IMG/VR virus record: IMGVR_UViG_3300042518_000273
Span: 1 to 42,676 of that record
DNA length: 42,676 nucleotides
Source: a virus
Reading direction: 5' to 3' (one strand)
The notes below the pieces were generated by a model that saw only the letters and a program-made list of their open reading frames with translations, did not search any database and was not told where the DNA came from. Below are positions 22,467 to 31,579 of this stretch, one piece after another; positions within the stretch are counted from its first letter, which is position 1; every line of letters begins with the position of its first letter. A program made the position numbers and the translations under genes.

Positions 22467-25400
22467 TCACTGCTCTTCTTCAACGGGTTGCGGTTGACGC
22501 TTGGGCAGGTCGCTAATCAGTTGGTTGAAGTAGTTCCTCATGAAGACAATGTTGGGCATCCAGAACGCCTTGGCATACGCCTTCATGTCTGGTTGAGTGA
22601 CGTACTCGTCGGGATGTGCCCAATGCCTCAACGCCTTGGGAATCTTGGAAACTGCAAGGGCTTGCTGGAAGGTCATGTTGCCAGTGACAACATTGCCGAT
22701 GTCCGTGCTGTTCTTCATGCCGGAGAAGACTTCGGCTTCACCAATCATACTCATGGCCGTATCAACCGTTGACGGAACAAAGCCTGACCAAGAAGCCCTG
22801 CTGAACCCAGCCTTCAGCACCCTGCCCATGGTCAGGTTGTCTTCAAAGTACTGACGCTTGGTTTCCTCTTCCATGCCCATTGATCGAACATAGACGGCAC
22901 CAGTGAATCCCAACCCGGCCATGATTGACGATGCAACCATGTCGTGGGCGTAGGTCATATCTCCATTGGAGATGCCCTTGAGGTTGAAGGCCAACTTGTT
23001 AGTGGTGGCCTGATAGTTGAACGTCTTGAGTTGCATTGCGATCTTGCCAAGCGGCCCATCGAACCACAATGGCAACTGGCTGCGGTCATTCTTCTGGATG
23101 GCACGGTTGACAGTCATGCGAATGCCGGAAGCGTACTTCGACGCTTGCGTTGACGCATCGGCATCCCACTTGTCAAGGTTCGCGGCCCACACGCCTTCAG
23201 AAGTCTGGTCGGCGTGCTTCTTCAACTGCTGCATGATGATGCCGACATCCTCGTCGGTCCAGCCCATGGCACGGGTCTTGAACTCGCTGAAGTCGATCTT
23301 GCCAGATGTCATGGCGGTGTCAATGAGGTTCTGCTGCAACCCCATCGCAGTCGCCAACTCAAGATGGTCTTGTCCGAAAGACTGAAGGCTGATGTCCGAC
23401 GCAAGCCTTGCACCCTTGGCGGTGAACCGCTCAAGAGTCGATGAAACAACACCGGCATGTGCGATATCAACGCCAAGGTTGCGGTTCACCCTGTTGACAC
23501 CGAATCCCATCGCCACCATCTCTCTTGCCATCTTGCTGTCAATCTGCTTGTCAATCACGATCTCCTTGAAGATTCTGGTGGCTTCTGGGTAGGTCTGGAA
23601 GAAGTAGTTGACACCAGCCTGCGTAGCACCGCTGCCAACTTCCATGTAGTTCGTGATGCCAGATGCCACGTTGGACATTGAACTAATGAAGTTCATGTTC
23701 CTTACCGCTGCCAAGTACGAGTTGACCTTGGGGTCAAGCGTGTGAACTGGATAGCCTCTCACCAACTTGAAGCCGATCTCAAGGTTGGCGATGTCATCGT
23801 TCATGTCATCGACGCTGCCGCTGTATCCCTCGCGGGCAAACTTGCCCTTGAGGTAGCGAATGATGTCGTCGCTGCTAGTGAACTCCTGACCAATCTTGGC
23901 ACCAAAGTCAGAGAGGATTGCTTGCTCAGCCGCCGCTCCATAAGCGGTGTGGGCAATGCGATTCATCAAGATGTCGATGTCGTTGACGAGAAGTTCCTCA
24001 AGTGTCAACTTGTCGCCATTAGGTGCCACATGCACCTTGGTTTCATCCATCCAGATTCGGTTCCTGAGGGCACCAATCTGAATGTCCTTGTCGCTGCCGG
24101 GCAGCAAGGCGTTCTTGATTTCACGCAAGTCCTTGTCACTGGCGTTGGGAAGGATGGCCTTGACACGCTCATAGAGCGTTTGAGGGCTCATGTTGAGGTG
24201 CGCACTTCCACCACCAATGCCAAGTGCGTTCTGCACCCAAGCATCCGCAATGGCCCGGCGAACCTTGTCGCTGCTTCCGGCCTTGATGATGCTCTGGTAC
24301 ACCATCTCGTTGATGAACTCGGCACCGTACTTGTCACGCAACTGCATGACGCGATTGGTGTCGGGCATACGCCTTACCCAATCATCGTCCATGTTCTTGA
24401 GAACTTCTTCGGCACCGGCAACCTTGTGCTTCGCCATCACGACAAGCGTCCGCTTGACGGTGGCTCGGAAGGAATCCGCCGCTTGACGAATGGCCGGTGA
24501 GAAACTTTTGTCATCAGGACGGCGGGCTGCGTAGGCAATCTGCCTTCTGAACTCTTCCTGAGTCATCGGCTGAACCTTGGATGCCTGAGCCTCCTTGACG
24601 TACTTCTGATACAAATCGTTGACCGTGACCTTGAAGAAGGCTTGAGTCGCCTCGACCTTGGATGTGACCCACTGATACGCACCTTCGCGTGCAGTCTGAA
24701 TCACACCATTGACATGCTTCGGAATGAAGTCGGTGACAAGTGCAGCACCAAGGATGCGAACATCATCATCAACGCTTGCACCCATGAGATGTGCGAACGG
24801 ATAGAGCAGTCTCTTGCCAAGCCTCGGCACCCACTTGGCACCCAAGAACGACATGCCCTTCTCTTCCATGTCTGGGTAGAAGCCGTCGTATCCACGGTTG
24901 GAATCAACGGTGACGGCACCACTGGCAGCCTGAGCAGCGTTGGCATTGCTGACGAAGGTGTTGACATCAAACTCGCCATTGGCGTTCTTGCCGCTGGCGA
25001 GAGCGGCCTTGGCAAGAGCAACAAGTTTGTCAGTTTGTCCGACAAGACTTGGCATGTCTCTTTGGATTGTCATGCGGATGATGACATCGGCCTTGGCAAG
25101 ACCCTTGGCACCAAACTTCAAGACGGTGCCAACAAGCACCTGAACTGCCGCAGTGATTTCTTCTGGATCAACACCGCTTCGCAGTCTGGTTCCAAAGCCC
25201 TTCAACTTGTTGAGGCCATCACGAATCAACCTGTCGCCAACCTCTTCGGCCTTTGACAAGATGCCAGTGGACGCGATCACCTGCGGCTCCGTGGCAGGAA
25301 TCGCGGTAGGTTCAGCAGTACGAGCAGCCCTGACCGCATTGCGTTCGTCTTGAATCATCTTGATGACTGCGGCCTCATCCATCTTCCTCATGGCTTGAGG

Positions 25401-28280
25401 CTTGATTCCCGCTCGCTTGGCAATGGACTTCAACTGTTCCAAGTTCAACTTGGTCAAGTCGTTGTCAGCCATCGCCAATCGAGCAACAACTTCCGTGTCA
25501 TCACCGGCACCAAGGTCTTCTGCAATCCTTGTCGCCTTCTTCAAGCCAAGGGGATTCTTGCCAGCCTTGACGCGGGGCTCGTTGAGTTCCCTGAGCCGTG
25601 CGGCTGCATCCTGTCCCAACTTGTCAATGTCAACCAACCTCTGGCCCGCTCCAGTGATTTCGGGAATCTGAAGCGTGGTGCCACCAGTCATTGCATCGGC
25701 AAGTTGCTGAATCCTTTTGCGTTGGGCACGCGGAGTCTCAACCGCGACTTCATCATTCAACACCTTGGCAAGTTGCTTGGCGGTCTTGCCATCAATCTTG
25801 GATTCCTTGATGCCAGCAGCCTCGGCAATAGCACGCAGTTGCTTTTCAGACAACCCATCAAACTCGCCATTGTTCTTGGCAAAGGCAATGATGAGAGCCT
25901 TGTCTTCTTTGGACATGCCTTCAATAACCTTGCCAAGCATGTTCTCCAACTTCTTGTCGGTGAATGGATTTGATCCCTTGGCAACGCGGGCTGCGTTCAA
26001 CTCTTGAAACTCGCTGAACACCTGAGCGACAATGTTTTTGAAAGACAGCAGCGTACTGCCACCATCAGTAAGAGTGTTCATGCCCTCAATGCCAGCAGGG
26101 ACGGCACCGTTTTGAGTCAAGACGGCAAGTGAATCGCCACCTTCATCAAGCGTGTCTTCAAGAAGGTTGGAGTTGCGATCCGTGCGAGAACGCTGAGTGG
26201 CAAGTAGAGACTCGGTCGCCAACTCCCTGCGAATGACCTCGGCGGCATCAGGTGCTTCCTGAACTGCAACAATGTCAATCGGCTGTTCGGGCGGTTCAAT
26301 ACGAACCTTGACAACACCGAACTCTTCGCCAAGTTGACGAATGATCTCATTGGGCTTGTAGCCGCGATTGAGTTGCGCTTGAAACCTGTTTCGGATGATG
26401 GTCTGGACGCGATCTTCCGAAACCCCCAATGCCTGAGAAGCCATTTCCATGATGATCGGATTGGGAATACCAATGCCGGTAACCATTTGGACAACGGCAA
26501 ACTCACGATCATTCAGGTTGGCCGGAATGGTCTGTTCGCCCTGCCCGCGAACCTTGCCTTCCAGTTCAAGAACACTGGGCATCTCGATTACGCGAGGTTG
26601 CCATCTTCCCCTTGGTTCAGGAATAGGCCCGACTCGGATGCCGCCCGGAGGCAATGCTGGCCTTGGTGTTGGAACAAGAATGATTTGGGGTGAACCGCCA
26701 ACAAATTGAGATGGACGAACTTCAAGATTCTGAAGTTCATTGGCAACAATTTGAAGAGCCCCAAGAGGATTCTTTCCATCCTTGCCACGCTGCAATGAGA
26801 AGAACTTCATCCTGAGGCGGTTTACAAATTCGCCTCCACCAAGTTGATTGATTGCCTCCTGAACATTTTGAGGCATGTCACGCTTGAACCCAAAGATCAA
26901 TGCGAAGGCGTTCTTCTCATTGCCTGACATCTGATCTGGTGCAAGCGAGAATCCTCTGTAGTTGACGGAAACAGGCATTGGCTGTTGTTCAACAAGACCA
27001 GCCTCGTTGACAGTGAAAACTCTTTCCTTTGGCGCAGGCAATCCAATCAATGGCCTTGAACTTGGCGTTCTTGGCATCAAATCCAACGCCTGCCCGAACT
27101 CAACCGTTTGCAACTCAAGTGCAATGCGAGAGATTGCGGCCATTGGCGTAAGGCCCTCAACCTCCATCAGTTGGTTGTACTTAGTCCTCAATCCAGTCAA
27201 ACCACCAGTTCCAGTAACCGTATTGGGTCCAGCAAGTGCTTCGACCAATCGTTCTGGAACATCGTGCTTGTACGAGAAAATCAACGCGAAGACGTTCTTC
27301 TCGTTCTCCGTCATCGTATCGACAAGCAATGCATAGCCATTCTCGTTTAGATGCGGAGGCATGTCAGGCATTGCATCAGGCACGATGACCCTGCTTGGGG
27401 GTGGAGGCAACTCCAAGTGAACCTTGGTTGCGTCCTTCGCCATGTTGGTAACAGCACGATTTGCGACAGTGGTATCTCTTGGAGAAATGCCACCGAAGAT
27501 ACCGCCGAAGGCAAACTGAATCGAGGCCATCTTGAGGGCTTCGGCAGTCTCCACTCCATTCATGTAATCGACGGCAACCGATGGGGTTGCCATGCCGATG
27601 CCGCCAGCCAGTGCCCTGCCATACCACTTGGCGTTGGCGAACCTAGACACGCCGATCTGAAAGAGGCCGCCGCCCAATGCGTTCTTGAGAACTTGATCCT
27701 GAGTGATGTTGGGGTCCATCGAAGCCTTGAACTCTTCGACGGCAGCCATAGGAGCGGCGTTCACCAAGCCGTTCCTGACAAGATTGGAAAACGTGGCGAC
27801 CCTGCCCGGAACAGTCAGGCCAGCACTAGCCATCATGATAATGATGTTGGCCGGGTCCACAACTTCAGCGGCAAGTTGTGCAGCGATACCAGTCCATCCA
27901 GCCGATTCAAGAACTCGGCGGCTTTCGTTTCTTCGCGTGTATTCCAACGCAAGGAAGTCAGCCTGATCTTGGCTTCTTGCCGATGCAATCGCCTGAAGTT
28001 CGTTGTCGTTGAGGTCGTAGTCCTTCTGATACTGAAGCAACCTTTCCGGCGTGAAACTGAATGTCGGATCATTGGGAAATCGGCTGCTCTCAAATGCAGT
28101 GGTGAGATATGAAGTGGCCGGAAAGTCCAGTGCAGCACCGAAAATGCTCTTGTCTGCATTTTCAAGTTTCTGCTGCTCATCCATCAACCTGCGATTCTTG
28201 ATTGCTGCAAGTTGCTCTTCGGCAATCGACGGCTTGCTGAGTTCTTCAACGCTGCCGACGTTCGCAAGGATTTGGCTCAT
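22467..28280 (-). CDS. Giant internal virion protein (T7 gp16-like position)
   Basis: At 1937 residues it is far longer than T7 gp16 (1318). Such core proteins are ejected into the cell and form the channel for DNA entry. I do not see the lytic transglycosylase signature of T7 gp16. Instead the N-terminal half holds repeats: ENEKNVFALIFSYKHDVPE..., GNEKNAFALIFGFKRDMPQ... and a more distant NDREFAVVQMVTGIGIP. Two SAP-like repeats follow: LSEKQLRAIAEAAGIK and LNLEQLKSIAKRAGIK. An LIPHPLI-like proline-rich spacer (IILVPTPRPALPPGGIRVGPIPEP) lies between. The C-terminal 700 residues look helical, as in other ejection proteins. ACAGGAATCAAC precedes the ATG. Confidence 0.88.
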   Translation of the reverse strand: MSQILANVGSVEELSKPSIAEEQLAAIKNRRLMDEQQKLENADKSIFGAALDFPATSYLTTAFESSRFPNDPTFSFTPERLLQYQKDYDLNDNELQAIASARSQDQADFLALEYTRRNESRRVLESAGWTGIAAQLAAEVVDPANIIIMMASAGLTVPGRVATFSNLVRNGLVNAAPMAAVEEFKASMDPNITQDQVLKNALGGGLFQIGVSRFANAKWYGRALAGGIGMATPSVAVDYMNGVETAEALKMASIQFAFGGIFGGISPRDTTVANRAVTNMAKDATKVHLELPPPPSRVIVPDAMPDMPPHLNENGYALLVDTMTENEKNVFALIFSYKHDVPERLVEALAGPNTVTGTGGLTGLRTKYNQLMEVEGLTPMAAISRIALELQTVEFGQALDLMPRTPSSRPLIGLPAPKERVFTVNEAGLVEQQPMPVSVNYRGFSLAPDQMSGNEKNAFALIFGFKRDMPQNVQEAINQLGGGEFVNRLRMKFFSLQRGKDGKNPLGALQIVANELQNLEVRPSQFVGGSPQIILVPTPRPALPPGGIRVGPIPEPRGRWQPRVIEMPSVLELEGKVRGQGEQTIPANLNDREFAVVQMVTGIGIPNPIIMEMASQALGVSEDRVQTIIRNRFQAQLNRGYKPNEIIRQLGEEFGVVKVRIEPPEQPIDIVAVQEAPDAAEVIRRELATESLLATQRSRTDRNSNLLEDTLDEGGDSLAVLTQNGAVPAGIEGMNTLTDGGSTLLSFKNIVAQVFSEFQELNAARVAKGSNPFTDKKLENMLGKVIEGMSKEDKALIIAFAKNNGEFDGLSEKQLRAIAEAAGIKESKIDGKTAKQLAKVLNDEVAVETPRAQRKRIQQLADAMTGGTTLQIPEITGAGQRLVDIDKLGQDAAARLRELNEPRVKAGKNPLGLKKATRIAEDLGAGDDTEVVARLAMADNDLTKLNLEQLKSIAKRAGIKPQAMRKMDEAAVIKMIQDERNAVRAARTAEPTAIPATEPQVIASTGILSKAEEVGDRLIRDGLNKLKGFGTRLRSGVDPEEITAAVQVLVGTVLKFGAKGLAKADVIIRMTIQRDMPSLVGQTDKLVALAKAALASGKNANGEFDVNTFVSNANAAQAASGAVTVDSNRGYDGFYPDMEEKGMSFLGAKWVPRLGKRLLYPFAHLMGASVDDDVRILGAALVTDFIPKHVNGVIQTAREGAYQWVTSKVEATQAFFKVTVNDLYQKYVKEAQASKVQPMTQEEFRRQIAYAARRPDDKSFSPAIRQAADSFRATVKRTLVVMAKHKVAGAEEVLKNMDDDWVRRMPDTNRVMQLRDKYGAEFINEMVYQSIIKAGSSDKVRRAIADAWVQNALGIGGGSAHLNMSPQTLYERVKAILPNASDKDLREIKNALLPGSDKDIQIGALRNRIWMDETKVHVAPNGDKLTLEELLVNDIDILMNRIAHTAYGAAAEQAILSDFGAKIGQEFTSSDDIIRYLKGKFAREGYSGSVDDMNDDIANLEIGFKLVRGYPVHTLDPKVNSYLAAVRNMNFISSMSNVASGITNYMEVGSGATQAGVNYFFQTYPEATRIFKEIVIDKQIDSKMAREMVAMGFGVNRVNRNLGVDIAHAGVVSSTLERFTAKGARLASDISLQSFGQDHLELATAMGLQQNLIDTAMTSGKIDFSEFKTRAMGWTDEDVGIIMQQLKKHADQTSEGVWAANLDKWDADASTQASKYASGIRMTVNRAIQKNDRSQLPLWFDGPLGKIAMQLKTFNYQATTNKLAFNLKGISNGDMTYAHDMVASSIMAGLGFTGAVYVRSMGMEEETKRQYFEDNLTMGRVLKAGFSRASWSGFVPSTVDTAMSMIGEAEVFSGMKNSTDIGNVVTGNMTFQQALAVSKIPKALRHWAHPDEYVTQPDMKAYAKAFWMPNIVFMRNYFNQLISDLPKRQPQPVEEEQ

Positions 28281-28293
28281 GTTGATTCCTGTC

Positions 28294-30384
28294 TTATTCA
28301 GCCGTCATTCCGCCGCCGGGAGGAACATCTCCCATTTCCCTTCGCATCCTTCCTATCTCAACCATCATCTTCGTTTTGTTGAGCGATGCCCGCTTTCCAA
28401 TTTCATTGATCTGCTGACTGGTAAGCGAAGCACCAACTCTTGTTCCTGTCACCGAGTCGGCAAGAACATAGTTGTTCCCAAATGATTTCACCAGATAGAA
28501 ACTGTCGCGCTTCGCATCCTTTTCAAGGCCCCTGCTACTGATCCATTCATTGGCAAGAATGTCGGTGATGCCCTGCCAGTTGTCGTATGACACCCTGCTG
28601 ATCGTATCGTCGAGTGGCGTATACAGGTCGTTAGCCTTTCCAACCATGTTCCGAGTTTTTCTAGCAAGGATGTTGGCGGTTTGCTCAACATTGCCACCAG
28701 TTGCGGTGAACACAATGGGCAACGACTTGAGTGTGACACCGGCAATCACGCCGCTGTTTTTCGGCAACCCAATCTCGGCTTCAACCAACCTCTGGATTTT
28801 CTCAGACTCTTCTTTGGTTGTACGCAAGATGCTCTTGGGATCACGATATTGAGTCGCCATCTTGAGTGCTTCAAGACTGTTTCTTGCAATCCCGTTCTCT
28901 TCAAGAATGGAAGCAGTCTCATACAGATTCAGGGCACTTTGATTGCCGATGTCAAGACGATCAATGTAGTTAGGATTGTTGTTTTGGATCAACTTGAATG
29001 TTCTGTAGGCTTCTGCCGCGATGGGCGGAAGTGTTTCGGTGTCAGCATTGATTGATGCCGCACCTGCCTTGAAGCGATTCTTGACATCTTCCAACGAAAT
29101 GCCGTTGTTGCCCGACCAATCAACCAACCCAAGAAGTTGCTGATCGGGCGATGCCGGATACTGAGAGATGAGTTCCTGCTGCTTGCGTTGAACCAATGAC
29201 TTTTCAATTTCGGTCTTGGTCACCTTGAAGGTTGTACCATCTTCAAGAACGATCTCTTCGTCCTTGATGTTGTATCCGCTGTTGGTTGCGGTATCAGCGA
29301 AGTTCCGCTCGATTGTCTTGTTGAAGAAATCAACCTTGGCCGCTTCGACCCTCATTTTGATGAGTTCGTTCTGATTGATTCGTTGCTTGTCGGCAATCGC
29401 ATCCTTCATCCTGAAGATGTTTTGCTGATTGACACCCTTCTTCTCAAGGTCATTTACAAGATCGAGCATCTGAGAAGTGGGAATGTTGTTGTTGAGTCCA
29501 GTGTAGAAAATGTCCCAGCCTGAAATGTTGATTGCATTCTCTTGATTGTTGCGGAACCGCTTGATCTCTTCCTTGGCCTTATCAAGTTCAGGAACATAGC
29601 GATTCTGATCGCTCAACTGCGATGACGCATCATTGAGAAGTTTCTCGTTGCCATTGATTGATGCGTCCTTGGCAACATCAAGGAAGAACCTGTCAACGGC
29701 GTTTTGGTCAACAACACCTTGCTTGGTAAATGTAAATCCGGCAAGAACCTTGGCCTGTTCAGGAGCCAGTTCTCCACTAATGACAGCGGCCTTGTAGTTC
29801 TCGGCAAGAGACACTTGAGCCTCTGCGGTCTTGCGGTTGTTGAAGTCATACGACTCGGCAATAAATCGTTGACTGCCAGCCATCCAACCAGCCATTTGAC
29901 TTGGATTCAACTGAAGTTCTTCACCCCTTGATCTCCAAGCAGCGACGGCATCTTCAGGCTTGTCGAATACAACTTCACCCTTCCTGATCTGATCGACGAA
30001 CCTCAACTCGTTGTTGTTTGCCATCTGTGCGCCAGTACCTTTGTCTGCCGCTTCAATGGCCCGCTGCTCCATCTGCGCCTGACGCTCTTCTGCCTTCTGC
30101 TCTCTGGCGAACGACTGCTCTTCCATCTGCTGCTCTCTGGCGATTTGCATCTGCTCGCGGTTGCGGGCTTCCTGCATCCGGCCAACCATGCCAGCAGTCT
30201 CGCCAACGCCACCAATCACATTGAGAATCTGACGAGCCATGACAGCACCACGATCGTCAATGGGCATTGCTGCCAAGCCGGGAGAGACAAGTGATCCAGT
30301 GATGCCGGTACGAGGAACCTGCGTTACTGGGCCTCTGCGGGTGCCGTACTGAGGATTGGGTCCAGAAGTCTGAAACTGGCTCAT
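28294..30384 (-). CDS. Internal virion protein (T7 gp15-like)
   Basis: The 696-residue protein lies between the gp14- and gp16-like genes and is close in length to T7 gp15 (747). A segment at about 60-115 is extremely rich in Glu, Gln, Arg and Met (REQMQIAREQQMEEQSFARE), a long charged helix. The remainder is mixed helical with repeated AA and EE pairs. It probably builds the periplasmic part of the ejection channel. Start ATG 30384 follows family A copy A6 by 13 nt with a modest ribosome site (TGGAAAACACAAC). Confidence 0.85.
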   Translation of the reverse strand: MSQFQTSGPNPQYGTRRGPVTQVPRTGITGSLVSPGLAAMPIDDRGAVMARQILNVIGGVGETAGMVGRMQEARNREQMQIAREQQMEEQSFAREQKAEERQAQMEQRAIEAADKGTGAQMANNNELRFVDQIRKGEVVFDKPEDAVAAWRSRGEELQLNPSQMAGWMAGSQRFIAESYDFNNRKTAEAQVSLAENYKAAVISGELAPEQAKVLAGFTFTKQGVVDQNAVDRFFLDVAKDASINGNEKLLNDASSQLSDQNRYVPELDKAKEEIKRFRNNQENAINISGWDIFYTGLNNNIPTSQMLDLVNDLEKKGVNQQNIFRMKDAIADKQRINQNELIKMRVEAAKVDFFNKTIERNFADTATNSGYNIKDEEIVLEDGTTFKVTKTEIEKSLVQRKQQELISQYPASPDQQLLGLVDWSGNNGISLEDVKNRFKAGAASINADTETLPPIAAEAYRTFKLIQNNNPNYIDRLDIGNQSALNLYETASILEENGIARNSLEALKMATQYRDPKSILRTTKEESEKIQRLVEAEIGLPKNSGVIAGVTLKSLPIVFTATGGNVEQTANILARKTRNMVGKANDLYTPLDDTISRVSYDNWQGITDILANEWISSRGLEKDAKRDSFYLVKSFGNNYVLADSVTGTRVGASLTSQQINEIGKRASLNKTKMMVEIGRMRREMGDVPPGGGMTAE

Positions 30385-30398
30385 GTTGTGTTTTCCAG

Positions 30399-30418
30399 TT
30401 AGCGCAGTGCTGCGCTAA
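30399..30418. repeat. Family A palindrome, copy A6
   Basis: TTAGCGCA-GTGC-TGCGCTAA, filling most of the gap between the gp14-like stop and the gp15-like start. Confidence 0.92.
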
Positions 30419-30419
30419 G

Positions 30420-31016
30420 TCAAGCGATCATAAATCCACCGCCGGGTCCAAATCCGCTTCCAGAACCCGGAGCAAATTGTCCGCCGTATGAAGGTGCCCC
30501 GCCAACACCGCCAACATTTGCTGCACCAGCAGTTGAACCAAGCGATCCAACCGCACCACCAATAGCCAAGCCGGTCTGCGCGCCCTGAATGGCACCACTA
30601 ATACCAGATAGCAATGGGTTCTGCATCTGCGACCTGATCTGTGCAATGTTGGCGGCACCACCAGAGAGAACCGACGCAATCTGATTGCGAGCATTCTGTT
30701 TCATGACAGATTGATTGATGGCGTAATCGAACGCTTCCTGCTGGGCAAGAGCGGAGAACACGCCAACATCAGGAGCAATGCCAGCGGCAGCAGCGGCTAC
30801 CCGCATCCTGCCCCTCACCAGTTCAGCCTCTCTTGCTGCCTTCAACTGTTCAAATCGACTCGCTTCAGCAACCTGTCGAGCCTGAACGCCTGCTGCCGTA
30901 CCAGCCGATTCAGCGGCCCGGCGAGCAGCCCTGTTTTGCTGAGAGGCACTAGCACCAGCAACACCGGCACTCAACGCGCCAAGTCCGATTGCCAATCCAA
31001 TTTCAACGCCAGTCAT
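30420..31016 (-). CDS. Internal virion protein (T7 gp14-like)
   Basis: The 198-residue protein matches T7 gp14 (196). A hydrophobic N-terminus (VEIGLAIGLGALSAGVAGASA) leads into an alanine/arginine-rich helix (QQNRAARRAAESAGTAAGVQARQVAEASRFEQLKAAREAEL). A Gly/Ala-rich tail follows, typical of gp14-like proteins that form the outer-membrane part of the ejection channel. ATG 31016 overlaps the previous stop as ATGA, with GAGGTG six bases upstream. Confidence 0.9.
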   Translation of the reverse strand: MTGVEIGLAIGLGALSAGVAGASASQQNRAARRAAESAGTAAGVQARQVAEASRFEQLKAAREAELVRGRMRVAAAAAGIAPDVGVFSALAQQEAFDYAINQSVMKQNARNQIASVLSGGAANIAQIRSQMQNPLLSGISGAIQGAQTGLAIGGAVGSLGSTAGAANVGGVGGAPSYGGQFAPGSGSGFGPGGGFMIA

Positions 31017-31579
31017 CGGCACACCTCGCCATAATCTCCGAACCAGTCAATGCCGCTAATCACCATCGGCTTTGCTGTCGAGTCTTCAATGTACCACACC
31101 TCACGGTCTGGATTGCCCGGCAACCTAGCCGTGAACACGCTGTTGTTCTGCACATACATCGGGCCTGCTGCGGTGAAGTTTCTGGGGAATGATGTCAGGC
31201 CGCGAGACAGACGCACCGAGTATGAACCAGCCCTGCGATGAAAGATGTTGAGCCCACGAACCAAGAACCGTGGAGCCAGCATCGTCATGTTCTGTTCACC
31301 ACGAACCGTTGGTTTGGACAGGAGCATTTGTGATTGATAGGTTCTGCCGATGGTGCAGATACCGCCGGAGTAGTCTCCAGTCTTGGTGATGGTCGTTCCG
31401 GTGTTGGTGGTCGGGGTGACGGGATCTCCATCAATAGCGGCACCAAGAGTAAAACTGGGGACGATGCAGTTGAGCGTCGAGTCTGTGAACGGAAGAGTCC
31501 AAGTTGTCGTGCCAGCAGAGAACACTCCCGTCAACTCAACCCGCCTGTCGAGATAGACGATGTATTTGCCAGTTGCCAT
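31013..31579 (-). CDS. Detached C-terminal part of the tail nozzle protein (gp12-C)
   Basis: A 188-residue protein starting MATGKYIVYLDRRVELTGVF. TTTWTLPFTDSTLN, ICTIGRTYQSQMLLSKP and a terminal VFTARLPGNPDREVWYIED...ISGIDWFGDYGEVCR resemble the closing segments of single-chain T7-type gp12 (a beta-rich end with an E-W-E-G-Y-like finish). Its ATG shares one base with the stop of the 799-residue gene (TAATG), so both chains should be made in coupled amounts. A natural split is inferred; a sequencing frameshift is the main alternative. Confidence 0.75.
   Translation of the reverse strand: MATGKYIVYLDRRVELTGVFSAGTTTWTLPFTDSTLNCIVPSFTLGAAIDGDPVTPTTNTGTTITKTGDYSGGICTIGRTYQSQMLLSKPTVRGEQNMTMLAPRFLVRGLNIFHRRAGSYSVRLSRGLTSFPRNFTAAGPMYVQNNSVFTARLPGNPDREVWYIEDSTAKPMVISGIDWFGDYGEVCR

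Noticed and set aside
23146-23157. A seventh family C-like sequence (TGCGT-TG-ACGCA)
   Set aside because: Loop is one base shorter and outer pairs are missing; likely chance.
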